From the NCBI GenBank assembly GCA_021234155.1, contig JAJEKV010000051.1, positions 6,358,761-6,422,760 of the forward strand: DNA of 64,000 nucleotides, written 5' to 3'. Below, in pieces: positions 33,181-44,318 of the stretch (its first letter is position 1; every line of letters starts with the position of its first letter). The notes under the pieces are model-generated. The model was not told where the DNA came from. It saw nothing but the letters and a program-made list of their open reading frames with translations, and ran no database searches. The translations under genes were made by a program, and so were the position numbers. This stretch comes from Isoetes taiwanensis (Eukaryota > Streptophyta > Lycopodiopsida > Isoetales > Isoetaceae).

Positions 33181-34221
33181 GTGGAAAATGAGAGTGGAAT
33201 ATCATTGGAAAATCATGCTTCCAGTGTATCGTTTATTGATTGTATTCCTGTAAATGATGTATGCATTGGAAAGTGTATTGTCAACAAACCGGATTGCCGT
33301 ACATATCGGGTCCAAATTACAGGGACCTTGTACTTTGACACAAATGACCACTACACTGGCACAATATGGAGGGGCAATGATAGAGCAGCATCATGGATGC
33401 TTGCTGAGAAGTATATACGTTTCAAGAGTGCAAGTTGTGTTTTAGCCACACCCATTGGACTTGCGCCTGAGGTTTAGTGCGAGGATATGCCAGATGGGCC
33501 AATGGTGTTTTCGCCATTTATGAATGGTGGAACACTTGCAGAATTATTGGATCACTTGCCTCGCGAATTCTCTTCTTATAGGAGATGGTCGAATGCAATG
33601 CATGGAGGGGCAGAAAGACCTGACATGAAGATAACTGCAGAATGGAAAGCCAAGATGAGAGTTGTGTATAAGTACATACCAGAAATAGCTCTTGCTCTTG
33701 CAGAGGGAGTCAATGACATCCATCGACCCGCTTGGGTACACACAAAGCTCAACTGTAAAAGAATAAAACTCCATTTTGATGACTCATATACAAATGTGTG
33801 GGTGGCTATTAGTGATTGGGACACGGCCATTCGATTTTTTTGCAAAGAGCGGAGGCCCAAGTTGAGGGGGCACTATACACTAGTGGATGGAACTGTGAGA
33901 TATCCTTGGTAGGAGAGGAGAGTTTTCCAAACCTCAGACGTAGATGACGATGTTTGGGGCCATGAGATATGTGACATCTATTCATTGGGTTACATTTTTG
34001 ATATGCTCCTTGATTTTGTCCGCGCAATGCGGCATATGGGTTTGTGTGTTGAGATAAACCCAACTGACAATTACTCTAGCACATTGGACGTAATAGAGCA
34101 CATGAAGGTCCAAATGATGCGCACAAGAGAGCATGTGCACAATGAACGCCCAAGCTCAATGAATGTTGTTGCCACCTTGAAAAGTGCGGGCATGACTTCA
34201 CAGGGGGTTGTGAGAGGGTGA
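33181..34221 (+). pseudogene. Kinase-like reading frame with two in-frame UAG codons
   Basis: One frame runs from 33,181 to the TGA at 34,219-34,221, interrupted only by TAG at 33,475-33,477 and 33,910-33,912. It has features of a degenerate protein-kinase fold: VFSPFMNGGTLAELLDHLP (hinge-like), IALALAEGVNDIHRPAWVHT (helix before the catalytic loop), VHTKLNCKRIKLHF in place of HRDLKxxN, SDWDTA in place of DFG, and DVWGHEICDIYSLGYIFDML in the C-lobe. The catalytic Asp and DFG are altered, so it would be a pseudokinase. Both stops could come from CAG by C-to-T change. Whether it is a host pseudogene or element cargo is unclear. Confidence 0.6.
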
Positions 34222-34287
34222 CACATGAAGGGCAGGGATCCCCTTGAGATGGCTAAAATATTGTTAAATGCAAATAACTAATTAATA

Positions 34288-34440
34288 AAGCTTATTGTTT
34301 AAACCCTAAAAGCAAATGAATGACTTTTTATGTGAATTCATAGTCATTTTCTCTAAACCCTAAACCCTAAAAGCTTATTGTTTCGGTGTCGAACGAATGA
34401 CTTTCTACGTGAATTCATAGTCATTTTCTCTCGCTAATTC
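34288..34440 (+). repeat. Tandem duplication with telomere-like AAACCCTAAACCCT upstream of a gene
   Basis: AAAGCTTATTGTTT plus a following GTGAATTCATAGTCATTTTC block occurs twice (about 34,288-34,355 and 34,369-34,430). AAACCCTAAACCCTAAAAG sits between the copies. It lies 35-190 bp before the ATG of the next gene, so it may be promoter. AAACCCTA is the plant telo-box, known in promoters of translation- and growth-related genes. Confidence 0.6.
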
Positions 34441-34473
34441 TATTTTATTTTTCATATGTTATAATTATTAGCT

Positions 34474-35172
34474 ATGGTGCCGCCGCAACTTTTTGTGCTT
34501 ATCGCGATCGTGGTGTTCTTCCCATTCTTTTCGTATGGGCCTTCCCATCAGCGGGAAGGACAGAGACTTGAATCTTATAGTAAACCACCACCCCCTTCTG
34601 TTGGCTCCCCTTCTATTGGGTGGTTAGGAGTTGGTAAGTACTTAGTGCATAACTATAACCATTCTTTCTATTTTTAATTGATGTGTCCATGTTATTTATT
34701 TATGTACATTTTATATTATCGATATAGGGTGTGTTTTGTTGTTTGTCGTCTTCATGGCTAATCGATTTCATTGCGAAGAAGATGAAGGTAAGTCTTTAGG
34801 GTTTATTGACGCTTCAAGTTATGTGTATGTATGTTTACTTATTGACTGTTTCTCAAGTAGAAGAAAGAGATCGAGACAGAGAAGATAGAAGGAGGGTTCC
34901 ACGTGATGGGCGTCGCGAAGAAGATGAAGGTAAGTCTTTAGGGTTTATTGACGCTTCAAGTTATGTGTATGTATGTTTACATATTGATTGTTTCTCAAGT
35001 AGAACGAAGAGATCGAGATAGAGAAGATAGAAGGAGGCCTCCACATAATCCAATTCACGGGAGTGGTAGTTCAGGTGGTCGCAATGGCCGCAATACCGGT
35101 CGAGGTGGTTGGCATAGTGATTCACCTGTAACACAACCAGCTGAAGGTTGGTATGAGTGTTATGATATTTAA
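34474..35172 (+). CDS. Four-exon gene for a small Arg/Asp-rich membrane protein
   Basis: Exons 34,474-34,633, 34,728-34,787, 34,858-34,929 and 35,000-35,172 join in phase 1 throughout and give a 154-residue protein. Donors are GTAAGT and acceptors are TATAG or TCAAG. The N-terminus (PPQLFVLIAIVVFFPFFSYG) looks like a signal peptide or anchor. A second hydrophobic segment (GCVLLFVVFMA) spans the exon 1-2 junction. Then come two copies of VE(E/R)RDRDREDRRR, the products of the exon duplication, and a Gly/Arg/Ser-rich tail. The protein is not recognised. The coherent splicing and open frame suggest a real or recently real gene. A Helitron-like end lies seven bases after the stop codon. Confidence 0.55.
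34781..35064 (+). repeat. 142-bp tandem duplication of exon plus intron
   Basis: GATGAAGGTAAGTC at 34,781 recurs at 34,923, and TCTCAAGTAG at 34,851 recurs at 34,993, both exactly 142 bp apart. The unit contains a 72-base exon and a 70-base intron with intact donor and acceptor, so the duplication inserts 24 codons without breaking the frame. The two copies differ at few positions. Confidence 0.9.
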
Positions 35173-35178
35173 GATAGA

Positions 35179-35208
35179 CTAGTAAACGTGTGCCCGGCGT
35201 TGCCGGGC
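35179..35208 (-). mobile_element. Helitron-like 3' terminus
   Basis: On the minus strand the sequence reads GCCCGGC-AAC-GCCGGGC (a 7-bp perfect stem with a 3-base loop), nine bases, then CTAG, then T. Helitrons end with a short GC hairpin 10-12 bases before CTRR and insert between A and T; plus-strand bases here are A (35,178) then CTAG. The element body would extend to the right. I did not find a TC start for it. Confidence 0.55.
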
Positions 35209-36954
35209 TAACGTTCCCCGCTTGTGTGTTTAAGATCCATATATAGGTGCAATTTCACAAAACATTTAAGTTTGATGATATCGAGAAGGACTTGATTTGC
35301 TTGTGTTAATATTTTTGTTGGTCTATCTAATGACAATATCATCAATGTATTGACTTTGCATGTAAAGGATGGATTTTGGTAAAGAACACATTGCTTTATA
35401 AGAAATATGGAGCAATTATCTTTAAACTTAAAGCCCCCAAGATTTGGGAAAGAGAGGCCCAAACTCCATATGCACAATTGTAAACATTATTATGCTTTAT
35501 ATGTTTCTTGTGGATGACAAAACTCTTTGTTGATTCATGGTTATTGGTGTTGTAAGAAGTTTTTCCTATAAAATAGATCACATACGGTCTGCCTTTCATA
35601 CATTATGAGATCTTGTTGCAACAGTAGATGCATAAAAGGTTCCTCCTTCCTCTATTGAATAGTACCAAGGATGTGATTCTTGATTCTTGTATGAGAAATA
35701 TCATGAAAGCCCCTTAGAATACAACAATGCATAATTTTTCAAGCATAATTATCATATCTGACATTCAAAAAGAGACATTATAGACTAATTTTATTGCCAT
35801 CATTGAGAGAATCATTGGAAACAGACTTGGAAATGAATAGATCCAGTCTCTATAATTCACCTGCAAAAATGTCAAGTAACTGCAAGAAAAGTGGCAGTTT
35901 ATGGTTGCAACCAAATTGTTTAGAATTTTTTTAAATGATTTGCCATCTTCCTCAATTTGCTTTTTGCAAGCTCCATGTCTCAATACTGCAAGCTCCATTT
36001 TTGCATGCTCCATGTCTTATAACCTTATGGAATTCTATCAATCATAATATTCATGATTGTCATGTATTCAATCTTACCTTCATAAAAATAACTTGATGTC
36101 GAGTAAACCTACACCAGCAAATGATGTCATAAATTGGTGATGAGTTGGCATGGGCTCAAATTAATGTTTGTAATTTCTCGAGCAAATGTATACCACTAAG
36201 CACAAATTAGGATCCAAAACAATTGACAATCTTTTGTACAATTGTGGCTTTCTCTAAGTCAGAGTTGGGATACTTCAATAAGTTACATTTTTTCCTCTCG
36301 TGGCATCTGGCCAATTGTAGACACAGATGCGCCTGTACTTGGTAATCTGCAAAAAAAGAACCATGCAAGCTTTATTGCCTTGGGTATTTTCTGCACTGAA
36401 ACTTCTATGTTATCTCCAAATAAGGCATCAGTACTATTTTGGATGGTGTACCTTTGCAATGCTTCTAGTGATAGATGCATGCATGTGGTCTTGGTAAAAA
36501 CATTGTGGCATGTTAGTGCTAATGGTGCTAGCCAATAACAGAACGTGCGATGGATACACAAAAAGAAAATGATAGAATGTGCATATGCATGAATGATCCA
36601 TATGCACAATTCTAAATGGTCCAACATTTGAGGTATGTCAACTCTCACTGAGTCCAAAGATACTATACCACCATCCCCTTTATTTGAAAAAGGGTACTTA
36701 AATTATGTTTCATTTGACTTGTGATGAAACAACAACAAACTTAGGTCTGGTTTTATGTGCTACATCTAAAGGGTTGTGCTCGCGCCATGTCTAAAGTTTG
36801 AGTGTAGTTCAATGTTTACTGTTGAATATATTATCTTAATTGCCCTTGAACAAATGTGCAAACATGTGATTCCAAGTTAGGCAACAAAAATAACCCAAAT
36901 GCATTTACTAATCTATTCCATGAGTTTCAGTTCTTTCATGTTCTTAACTACAAA
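35209..36954. other. AT-rich DNA, possible Helitron body, no gene seen
   Basis: The stretch has only short open frames without motifs. A minus-strand frame at 36,657-36,283 is the longest (124 codons) and shows no recognisable domain. If the Helitron end at 35,179 is real, some of this is its non-coding body. Confidence 0.4.
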
Positions 36955-38695
36955 ATGTCGGCAAAGCCCCAAGTGAAGAAGACCAAGGCTTGGCCTCCAA
37001 AACGTAAACCCTACAAGAACCTAATCAACTCATAGGGTTTACGTTCCGGTGGCCTAAACGTGCTCATTTTCATAGATAACTCAACAAGTTGTCTCCAAAC
37101 ATGAGTGCAAAGACATGGAAAGTGAAAGAATGGAGTTTGGATCTATCGCCCCCCCGAATGACCCCAAACACTGCGTTGATGCTGCATAAGCCGCTCTTCA
37201 ACTCTACATCAGGAGGAGGGTAGATCCAAACTCCATTTCGTCAATTTCAATTGCTTTATGTTTTCAAATCCAAAGTTTCAGCCAAGTCCCAAGTGAAGAA
37301 GAACAAGGCTCGGCCTCCAAAATGTATACCCTACAAGAACCTAGTCAACTCACATGGCTTACGTTCCGGTGGCCTAAACGTGGTCCTTTTCATAGATGAC
37401 TCCACACAACATCTCTAAACATGAATGCAGAGACATGGCAACTGAAAGAACAGAGTTTGGATCTATTGGCCCCCCGAATGACTCCAAAGACGGCATTCAT
37501 GCTGCATAAGCGGCTCTTGAACTCTAATTGCCACACCGGGATGAGGGTAGATCCAAACTCTATTCCGTCAGTTTTAATTCTTTCATGTTCTTAAATACAA
37601 AGTGTCGGCCAAGTCCCAAGTGAAGAAGACCAAGGCTCGGCCTCCAAAATGTAAACCCTACAAAAACCTAGTCAACTCATAGGGTTTACGTTCCGGTGGC
37701 CTAAGCGTGGTCCTTTTCATAGATAACTCAACAAACCATCTCCAACATGAGTGCAAAGACATGGAAAGTGAAAGAATGGAGTTTGGATATATCGGCCTCC
37801 CGAATGGCCCCAAACACTGCGTTGATGCTGTATAAGCGGCTCTTGAACTCTAGTTGCCACATCGGGATGAGGGTAGATCCAAACTCTATTCCGTCAGTTG
37901 CAGTTCTTTTTTGTTCTTAAATGCAAAGTGTCGGCCAAGTCCCAAGTGAAGAAGACCAAGGCTCGGCCTCCAAAACATAAACCCTACAAGATCCTAGTCA
38001 ACTCATAGGGTTTACGTTCCGGTGGCCTAAACGTGGTCATTTTCATAGATAACTCAACAAGCCGTCTCCAAACATGAGTGGAAAGACATGGAAAGTGAAA
38101 GAATGGAGTTTGGATCTATCGGCCCCCCGAATAATCCCAAACACTATGTTGATGATGCATAAGCAGCTCTTGAACTCTAGTTGCCACATCGGGAGGAGGG
38201 TAGATCTAAACTCTATTCCGTCAGTTGCAATTCTTTCATGTTTTTAAATCCAAAGTTGCGGCCAAGTCCCAAGTGAAGAAGAACAAGGCTCGGCCTCCAA
38301 AACGTAAACCCTACAAGAACCTAGTCAACTCACAGGGTTTACGTTCCGGGGCCTAAACGTGGTCATTTTCATAGATAACTTGACATACCTTCTTGAAATG
38401 TGAGCGCAGAGACATGGCAACTGAAAGAACGGAGTTTGGATTTCTCGGCCTCTCGAATGACTCCAAACACTGCATTGATGCTGCAGAAGCAAATCTTGAA
38501 CTCTAATTGCGACATCGGGAGGAGGGTAGATCCAAACTCCGTTATGTCAGTTCTAGCTGCTTCATGTTCTCAAATGCAAAGTGTCAGCCAAGTGCCGAGT
38601 GAAGAAACCCAAGGATCAGCTTCCAAAACGTAAAACCTCTATGAACCTAGTCAACTCACAGGGTTTACGTTTCGGAGGCCTTATCCTTTTCAATT
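36955..38695 (+). repeat. ~326-bp tandem repeat array, part 1a
   Basis: Six units, using the GCCAAGTCCCAAGTGAAGAAG anchor as a phase marker: about 36,964, 37,281, 37,608, 37,934, 38,261 and 38,587, with spacings 317-327 bp. Each unit carries a AACGTAAACCCTA/TAGGGTTTACGTT hairpin and a longer inverted pair AATGGAGTTTGGATCT/AGATCCAAACTCCATT enclosing ~100 bp. Two subtypes alternate (GTTTTCAAATCCAAAGTTT and GTTCTTAAATACAAAGTGT). The last unit is a divergent edge variant. Confidence 0.95.
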
Positions 38696-39953
38696 TGGAG
38701 CAGGACCTTGCATCGTGTCATCAACGTATAGAGGCGGTGATGATGCTAGAAGACGGCCCTTTAAAACCTCCCTGAAGACAGTTTTCCAGAACACTCTTCT
38801 TCAGAAGGCCCTGGCGACAGACGGGCACCTTCCCCACCTTGGAACTGCAAATGGACCCTGCCAATGGACTCAAAACGTCGACATTATCCTAGCGACCAAG
38901 TTCCGTCAGCAGAAGACCACCCCTTGGTCAAGGAGCGCCAAAAGAGCTCAAGTCCAATACTCTCGTAGTCAATTGGTTTAGGAGGTGGCTGCAGAATATT
39001 GCCATGTAGGGCGTTCGTGTTGCTTTCTCTGGTGAAATTGGCCGTGTGACTTAGCCACTAGGGTAATGTCGCCATTTTGGACGACATGGCGAAGTCGAAT
39101 TGCCATTCCGTAGAACTCTCTCTGCTCGAACGATAAAACACATGTGTTTCCACACAGTCGCCAGCAGGACGCTTCACAGTTTGACAACTTCTACCGGACC
39201 GATCTTGGATTTTTTTGGACCTCCTCAAAGAAGGGTCATTGAACGGATTATTCAACGGTCGAATAGGGGAACCGAGTTTGGGGAGGGTGGGCATTAGCGT
39301 ATGCCCCCCGGAGGAGCGGTGTCAGGAAAGGCACCATCGGGGACTTTTTTGGGGCCGACCTCCTGGGGTCTGGACCCTCATCTCCGGAGAGGCAGCCGAG
39401 CGAGGTTCTGCCCGTGTTCAACGTGGGGAGGTTTGCCCAGCTCGTCTTACCAACAGTAGGGTGCCCTGACCATTATGGTTAAAGCTCCTTGATCCAACGC
39501 TCATCCGAAAATTCTGGAAGTTGGCATGTGCATTGGAAATGACTTAGCAAGCCATATGACAAAAAATCAGAATTTTCTTTTGATCTATGCATTAATTACG
39601 AGAAGGCGCACTTTAGAGAAAAAGGATCCATGACATCCTAAGTTCATCCGAAAGTGTTAAACACCTATAGTTACTTTAATGAATTCAAGTACATCTAACA
39701 TTCAACTAAATTACTTTAGGCCTAGGAAATAAAGAATTGACAGGATGAAATGGTCAAAAAAGCCCGCAAGCACAGCAAATGAACAGACGTGGCACCGCGA
39801 TGTGATCATGTCATGTTTCGATGTGATGACATCGCGATGTAGACACGTCGCGGTGCCATGTTATGCGTTACAACGACGTCAGAGCATTTTTGGATGGCGT
39901 GTCCACATTTTTTGGGCTAGGAGGGTTTTGGTATCACAATATATTAGAATGGA
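38696..39953 (+). repeat. Module M, copy 1, embedded in the tandem array
   Basis: About 1.25 kb of non-satellite DNA, also present at 58,716-59,953 inside the second array. Shared landmarks in order are CTGCAAATGGACCCTGCCAATGG and CACATGTGTTTCCACACAGTC, then CCGGAGGAGCGGTG, AAAATTCTGGAAGTTGGCATG, GAGAAAAAGGATCCATGACATC and the ACGT-rich hairpin. This copy carries about 110 bp extra near its left end and lacks about 110 bp near 39,600 relative to copy 2. No coding function is evident. Confidence 0.85.
39789..39859. repeat. ACGT-rich hairpin of module M, decayed copy
   Basis: The arms are GTGGCACCGCGATGTG and CACGTCGCGGTGCCAT. The equivalent at 59,800-59,875 is perfectly paired. Differences are mostly C-to-T or G-to-A at CG sites, the pattern left by deamination of methylated cytosine. 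Confidence 0.75.
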
Positions 39954-40994
39954 GTTTGCATCTATCGCCCCTCCCCTTTGAATGACCCCAAACACTGCGT
40001 TGATGCTGCATAAGCCGCTCTTCAACTCTAATTGCCACATCGGGAGGAGGGTAGATCCAAACTCCATTTCGTCAGTTCCAATTGCTTTATGTTTTCAAAT
40101 CCAAAGTTTTAGCCAAGTCCCAAGTGAAGAAGAACAAGGCTCGGCCTCCAAAACGTAAACCCTACAAGAACCTAGTCAACTCACAGGGTTTACGTTCCGG
40201 TGGCCTAAAAATAGTCCTTTTCATAGATAACTCCACACAGCATCTCTAAACATGAATGCAGAGACATGGCAACTGAAAGAACATAGTTTGGATCTATCGG
40301 CCCCCTGAATTACTCCAAACATTGCATTCATGCTGCATAAGTGGCTCTTGAACTCTAATTGCCACATCGGGATGAGGGTAGATCCAAACTCTATTCCGTC
40401 AGTTTCTGTTCTTTCATGTTCTTAAATACAAAGTGTCGGCCAAGTCCCAAGTGAAGAAGACCAAGGCTCAGCCTCCAAAATGTAAACCCTACAAGAACCT
40501 AGTCAACTCATAAGGTTTACATTCCGGTGGCCTAAACGTGGTCCTTTCCATAGATAACTTGACACACCATATCTAAAGATGAGTATAGAGACATGGCAAC
40601 TAAAAGAACAGAGTTTGGATCTATCGGCCCCTCGAATGTCCCCAAACACTGCGTTAGCGGCTCTTGAACTCTAGTTGCCACATCGGGATGAGGGTAAATC
40701 CAAACTCTATTCCGTCAGTTGCAGTTCTTTCTTGTTCTTAAATCCAAAGTGTCGGCCAAGTCCCAAGTGAAGAAGACCAAGGCTCGGCCTCCAAAACGTA
40801 AACCCTACAAGAAACTAGTCAAGTCACAGGGTTTACATTACGGTAGCCTAAACGTGGTCCTATTCATAGATAACTCTACACAACATCTCTAAACATGAAT
40901 GCCGAGACATGGCAATTGAAAGAACATAGTTTGGATCTATCGGCCCCCGAATGACTCCAAACACTGCGTTCATGCTGCATAAGGAGCTCTTGAA
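39954..40994 (+). repeat. ~326-bp tandem repeat array, part 1b
   Basis: Three units with anchors at 40,112, 40,439 and 40,755, in the same orientation as part 1a. The first begins AATGGAGTTTGCATCTATC directly after the end of module M. The last is cut after CTCTTGAA at 40,994 by the LINE insertion, and the array resumes at about 44,319. Confidence 0.95.
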
Positions 40995-41151
40995 AGGCCA
41001 TAAATTATGGCTAGATCCGGACTTGACACAAGCACAGAATGAAAATAAGAAAAGGGAGTGGGCCAAAGTCAGAGAAGCAAGAGAGACAAGGGTAATAGCT
41101 TACCTTGACAGATCGGGGAAAGCAGTTATTACGGACAGAAAGAAAGCATAG
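40995..41151 (+). pseudogene. LINE ORF1 C-terminus
   Basis: From the insertion boundary the frame reads KLWLDPDLTQAQNENKKREWAKVREARETR and then YLDRSGKAVIT before a TAG at 41,149-41,151. The pattern 'LDxDLT...KVxxAR...GKAVI' matches the C-terminal end of ORF1 proteins of many LINEs, which bind element RNA. The rest of ORF1 is absent through 5' truncation. The ATG used by a longer frame at 40,951 lies in the satellite and is an accident of fusion. Confidence 0.7.
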
Positions 41152-41163
41152 AGGGGCGGGACC

Positions 41164-42039
41164 TTGAGGGTTTTAGCATGGAATGCTCATTGTGTAATGA
41201 AAGAGAAAATGACAGCAGTTTATGAAATATGGAAAGATGTTGATCTGATTTATTTGGTTGAAACATGGCAACACCAAACAAAAGGATTACTTGAGCTAGA
41301 TGGCTTCGGAATGATTGCAAACATATGGAACAGAAAAACGAAAAACGTAGGGAGAGGACATGGTGGCATAGTGATATACGCAAGAGAAAATATCTCTCAC
41401 ATAGTTAAATTAAAGCAGAAGCATATCAGAAATCAGCATGTCTGGATTGAGGTCAATTTAAACCATAGGAGAGTTTTCTTGGCCGTTTGTTATTACGCTC
41501 CTTTGCATATGAAACTATACGATAGTACAAATTTTGATAGGAGCAATCCCTTCCACGATTTGGCAAAGGAAGTAAAGACATTTCAAGAGATTGCAGAAGT
41601 ACTTGTGGTTGGAGATTTCAATGCACGGACTTGCACTCAGCAAACAGTTGCTTATGAGCAGCCCTTTAGTGTTCATTTAGATGAGTTAGAAGAAAGATCT
41701 TTTATCAGGAAATCTACTGATTCTGATACAAACTTAATGGGCAAGTTGTTTATGGAGTTTGGCACGGCCTGTGACTTAAAAGTTCTCAATGGCATAGATT
41801 GTTATCCTTGCTCTGAAAATTTCACTTGCATCACTTTTAATGGAGCAAGTGTTGTTGATTATTTGTTAGCCAAAAGTATTGATATGATCAAAGGCCTCAA
41901 AGTAGGACAGAAGTTAATGGAGTCTGACCATGCGCCACTATGCTTTGAGCTTGTATGTGGTGACCTAATGCGTGACGCAGTAATAGAACAGGACACTACC
42001 AAGATAAAAATTATCTTATGTAAAGCACTCCATATATAG
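41164..42039 (+). pseudogene. LINE endonuclease
   Basis: The frame is in phase with ORF1 across the TAG at 41,149 and has no ATG at its start (the codon at 41,164 is TTG). Visible catalytic features are WNAH near the start, DLIYLVETW with the metal-binding Glu, GHGGIVIYAR, VVGDFNARTC with Asp-Asn, and ESDHAPLCFEL with the terminal His. The endonuclease core is therefore complete over about 240 residues. A frameshift after about 42,000 separates it from the RT frame. Confidence 0.9.
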
Positions 42040-42199
42040 TAGGCAGCTAGATGAGGCACTGACAGGTTTGTTTTGGACGGGCCATTTGGAGGATGATATA
42101 AAAGCTTTTTCAGAAATAGTCTTAGGAGTTGCAGCAGATATCTTTGGTAGATAAAAAAAGCACACACGTAGAAACAAAGGTTGGTTTGACGGGGAATGC

Positions 42200-43418
42200 A
42201 TGCAAGCGAGAAGACAAATCCCGAAAGGGACAAAGTACAAGCCGAAATGGTATAAAAAGTTACTTAGGCAGAAGAAATACTGTTATATGCGTGGCAGACA
42301 GCAGTGGTTACATCAGAAGCTTATTGATGATCCTAAAGCATTTTGGAAGATGCTCCAACCCAGAGGCACACCTGCTCATCTTGCTGAAGCCGATTTGGAA
42401 AGCTATGTTAGGAGCCTATATGAATTGCTTGCTGATCAAATGGTTAAATTGCAGCTAGAAGAAGAAATCTTTACGGTAGATGATGTTGAATATGCGCTGA
42501 AGAAAATGGCAAATGGCAAAGCTAGAGACATGCAAGGGTTCGGAGCTGAATTGTTTAAATGGAGTGGCAAACGAGCTTTGAGCATGCTAACATATTTGCT
42601 GAATGCAGCAATGATGCAAGGTCTTCCGAGGCAGTGGAAGGAAAACAGAGTACATCCAATATTTAAAAGTGGGGACGTGCATCAGATTTCGAACTATAGG
42701 ACGATTCTAATAGGGAATACGTTCACCAAAATCCTGGCCACGCTATTAGAACAGAAGATAAGTCATTGGGTTGAAGCAAACGGTAAGAGGAGTGTGTTTC
42801 AAGCGGGTTTCAGGAAGGATCACTGCACTCTTGACCATGCTTTAGTGCTGAGAGTTCTCTGTGAAAATGCAAAGAAACCAAGGAATGCTCTGTACTTGGC
42901 CTTCATAGACTTCTCGAAGGCCTTTGACACAGTACCTCGAAGAAATTTGGGAGAAGGAATGGAGCACATTGGGATCCCTCTTAGCTTGAGGGCTGCTGAA
43001 TCAACATTATATGCAGAGGTCATTGTTAAATTGACCAATGAGGTGGACGTGGATGAGTAAGACAGGGCTGCCCCTGTCTCCGACGTTATTTGGCTTGTAT
43101 ATTGATGAGTTAGACAGCTGGATGAAACAGAGATGTTTACTAGGCACGGAGTTAGGAGGCTACCTAATCCAGATGCTGCTTTATGCCGATGATGTCATTT
43201 TGATCTCATCTACAAGGCATGGTTTGCAGGGGCTGCTTGATAATCTTGAGCTATTTTGCAATGAGAAATTGATGACAGTAAATTTAGCAAAAACAAAAGT
43301 AATGATAGTAGGGACAATGGATCGGCCTGCTTTTACCTATAAAAATCAGCATATAGAGACAGTGGCACACTACAAATACCTTGGGTTAGAGTTTGAATCA
43401 AGATATTCGTGGGCTTAA
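42200..43418 (+). pseudogene. LINE reverse transcriptase
   Basis: The first frame (42,200-43,060) holds MANGKARDMQGFGAELFKW, NRVHPIFKSGDVHQISNYR, FQAGFRKDHCTLDHALVLR and the catalytic Asp of IDFSKAFDTVPR. A frameshift at about 43,040 leads to the second frame (43,038-43,418) with GLPLSPTLFGLYIDELDSWM, the catalytic LLYADDVILIS, and AHYKYLGLEFESRYSW. All RT blocks are present in order. It is closely related to the minus-strand LINE at 1-2,040, whose YADD region is very similar. Confidence 0.93.
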
Positions 43419-44243
43419 CCAAGTGCTGGAGCGCGGATCTCACGACCTGGTCTCTGAAGAAAACATTATTTAAGGTATTGGTGCAAATAGTAGTACTATA
43501 TGGCTGCCCAATTTGGGGGCCTAGCTTGTCAAGTAGGCAATGGAAGCGGGTCGAATCAGTCCTTAAACTATTCTTGACAGATGAATTGGGAGTAAACAGC
43601 CAAACACCATATGCTATTTTGCTTGCGGAGACAGCTATGCTCCCATTAGAGATTGAAGCATTATGCCAGACCATTAATTATGTTAACAGGGTTAGGCTGC
43701 AGCCCGAATGTAGACCGTCAAGAATAGCATACGAATTCAACTCAGAATGGAAGGAAGACTTGTTGAAATGGGCGGCTAGTTGGGGGATAACTCAGGCCAG
43801 ATTCTGAGATTGGTGTCAGGGATTTGGTTCAAGAACTAGCAATCAGCCGGATATGGCACTCCAAAGGGAGTAGAATGCAGAAGTACATAGAAGATGTAAA
43901 TCAATTAGTAATGTACACAGAGCCAGAGTACTTGCAGTCAAACATCTCGAGGCATATGAAGCATGTAGTGGCAAGATACCGGACGAGCTCGCACCACCTC
44001 CGGTCTGAAACAAGTAGATGGGCTGGAATCCCAAGAGAGAGCAGACTCTGCTCGCTTTGCACATTGGGAGTTATAGAGGACAAAAAACATGTTCTATTGG
44101 AATGTCCTGAATATTCTCATATTAGGGATAGGCATGGTATAAATCATATTCATTTAAGTGGGATACTTGAGATGGAGCCTTATAACCTTGGTAGATACAT
44201 CAAGGATATAGACTCACATCATTCTTTTTGGTTAAGCTTATGA
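43409..44243 (+). pseudogene. LINE C-terminal region with CCHC-like zinc motif
   Basis: Two frames (43,409-43,807 and 43,824-44,243) follow the RT. The first has VVLYGCPIWGPSLSSRQW and LPLEIEALCQT. The second has WAGIPRESRLCSLC ... EDKKHVLLECPEYSHIR, a C-X2-C ... H-X4-C zinc-binding pattern common at the C-terminus of LINE ORF2. A stop at 43,807 divides them. It ends about 60 bp before the ATT tail. Confidence 0.82.
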
Positions 44244-44318
44244 ATTGACATTGTATATATGATACCTAATGACCTTCAAGGTCCAAAGGGCAAGATCAAT
44301 ACAATTATTATTATTATT

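Larger units (their letters stand above)
40995..44318 (+). mobile_element. APE-type LINE inserted in the satellite array
   Basis: Plus-strand order is the end of ORF1, endonuclease, RT, a C-terminal zinc-binding region, and a tail of ATT repeats at about 44,304-44,318. The flanks are one satellite unit split between CTCTTGAA (40,994) and TTGCCACATC (44,321). That defines the insertion to within a few bases and shows the array predates it. A few satellite bases (CTCTA) are missing at the junction and no clear target-site duplication is seen. Several frameshifts make it inactive. Confidence 0.93.

Noticed and set aside
40951-41151. A 66-residue protein starting at the satellite ATG and ending in LINE ORF1
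   Set aside because: The N-terminal 14 residues are satellite sequence fused by insertion; only the LINE part (from 40,995) is meaningful.
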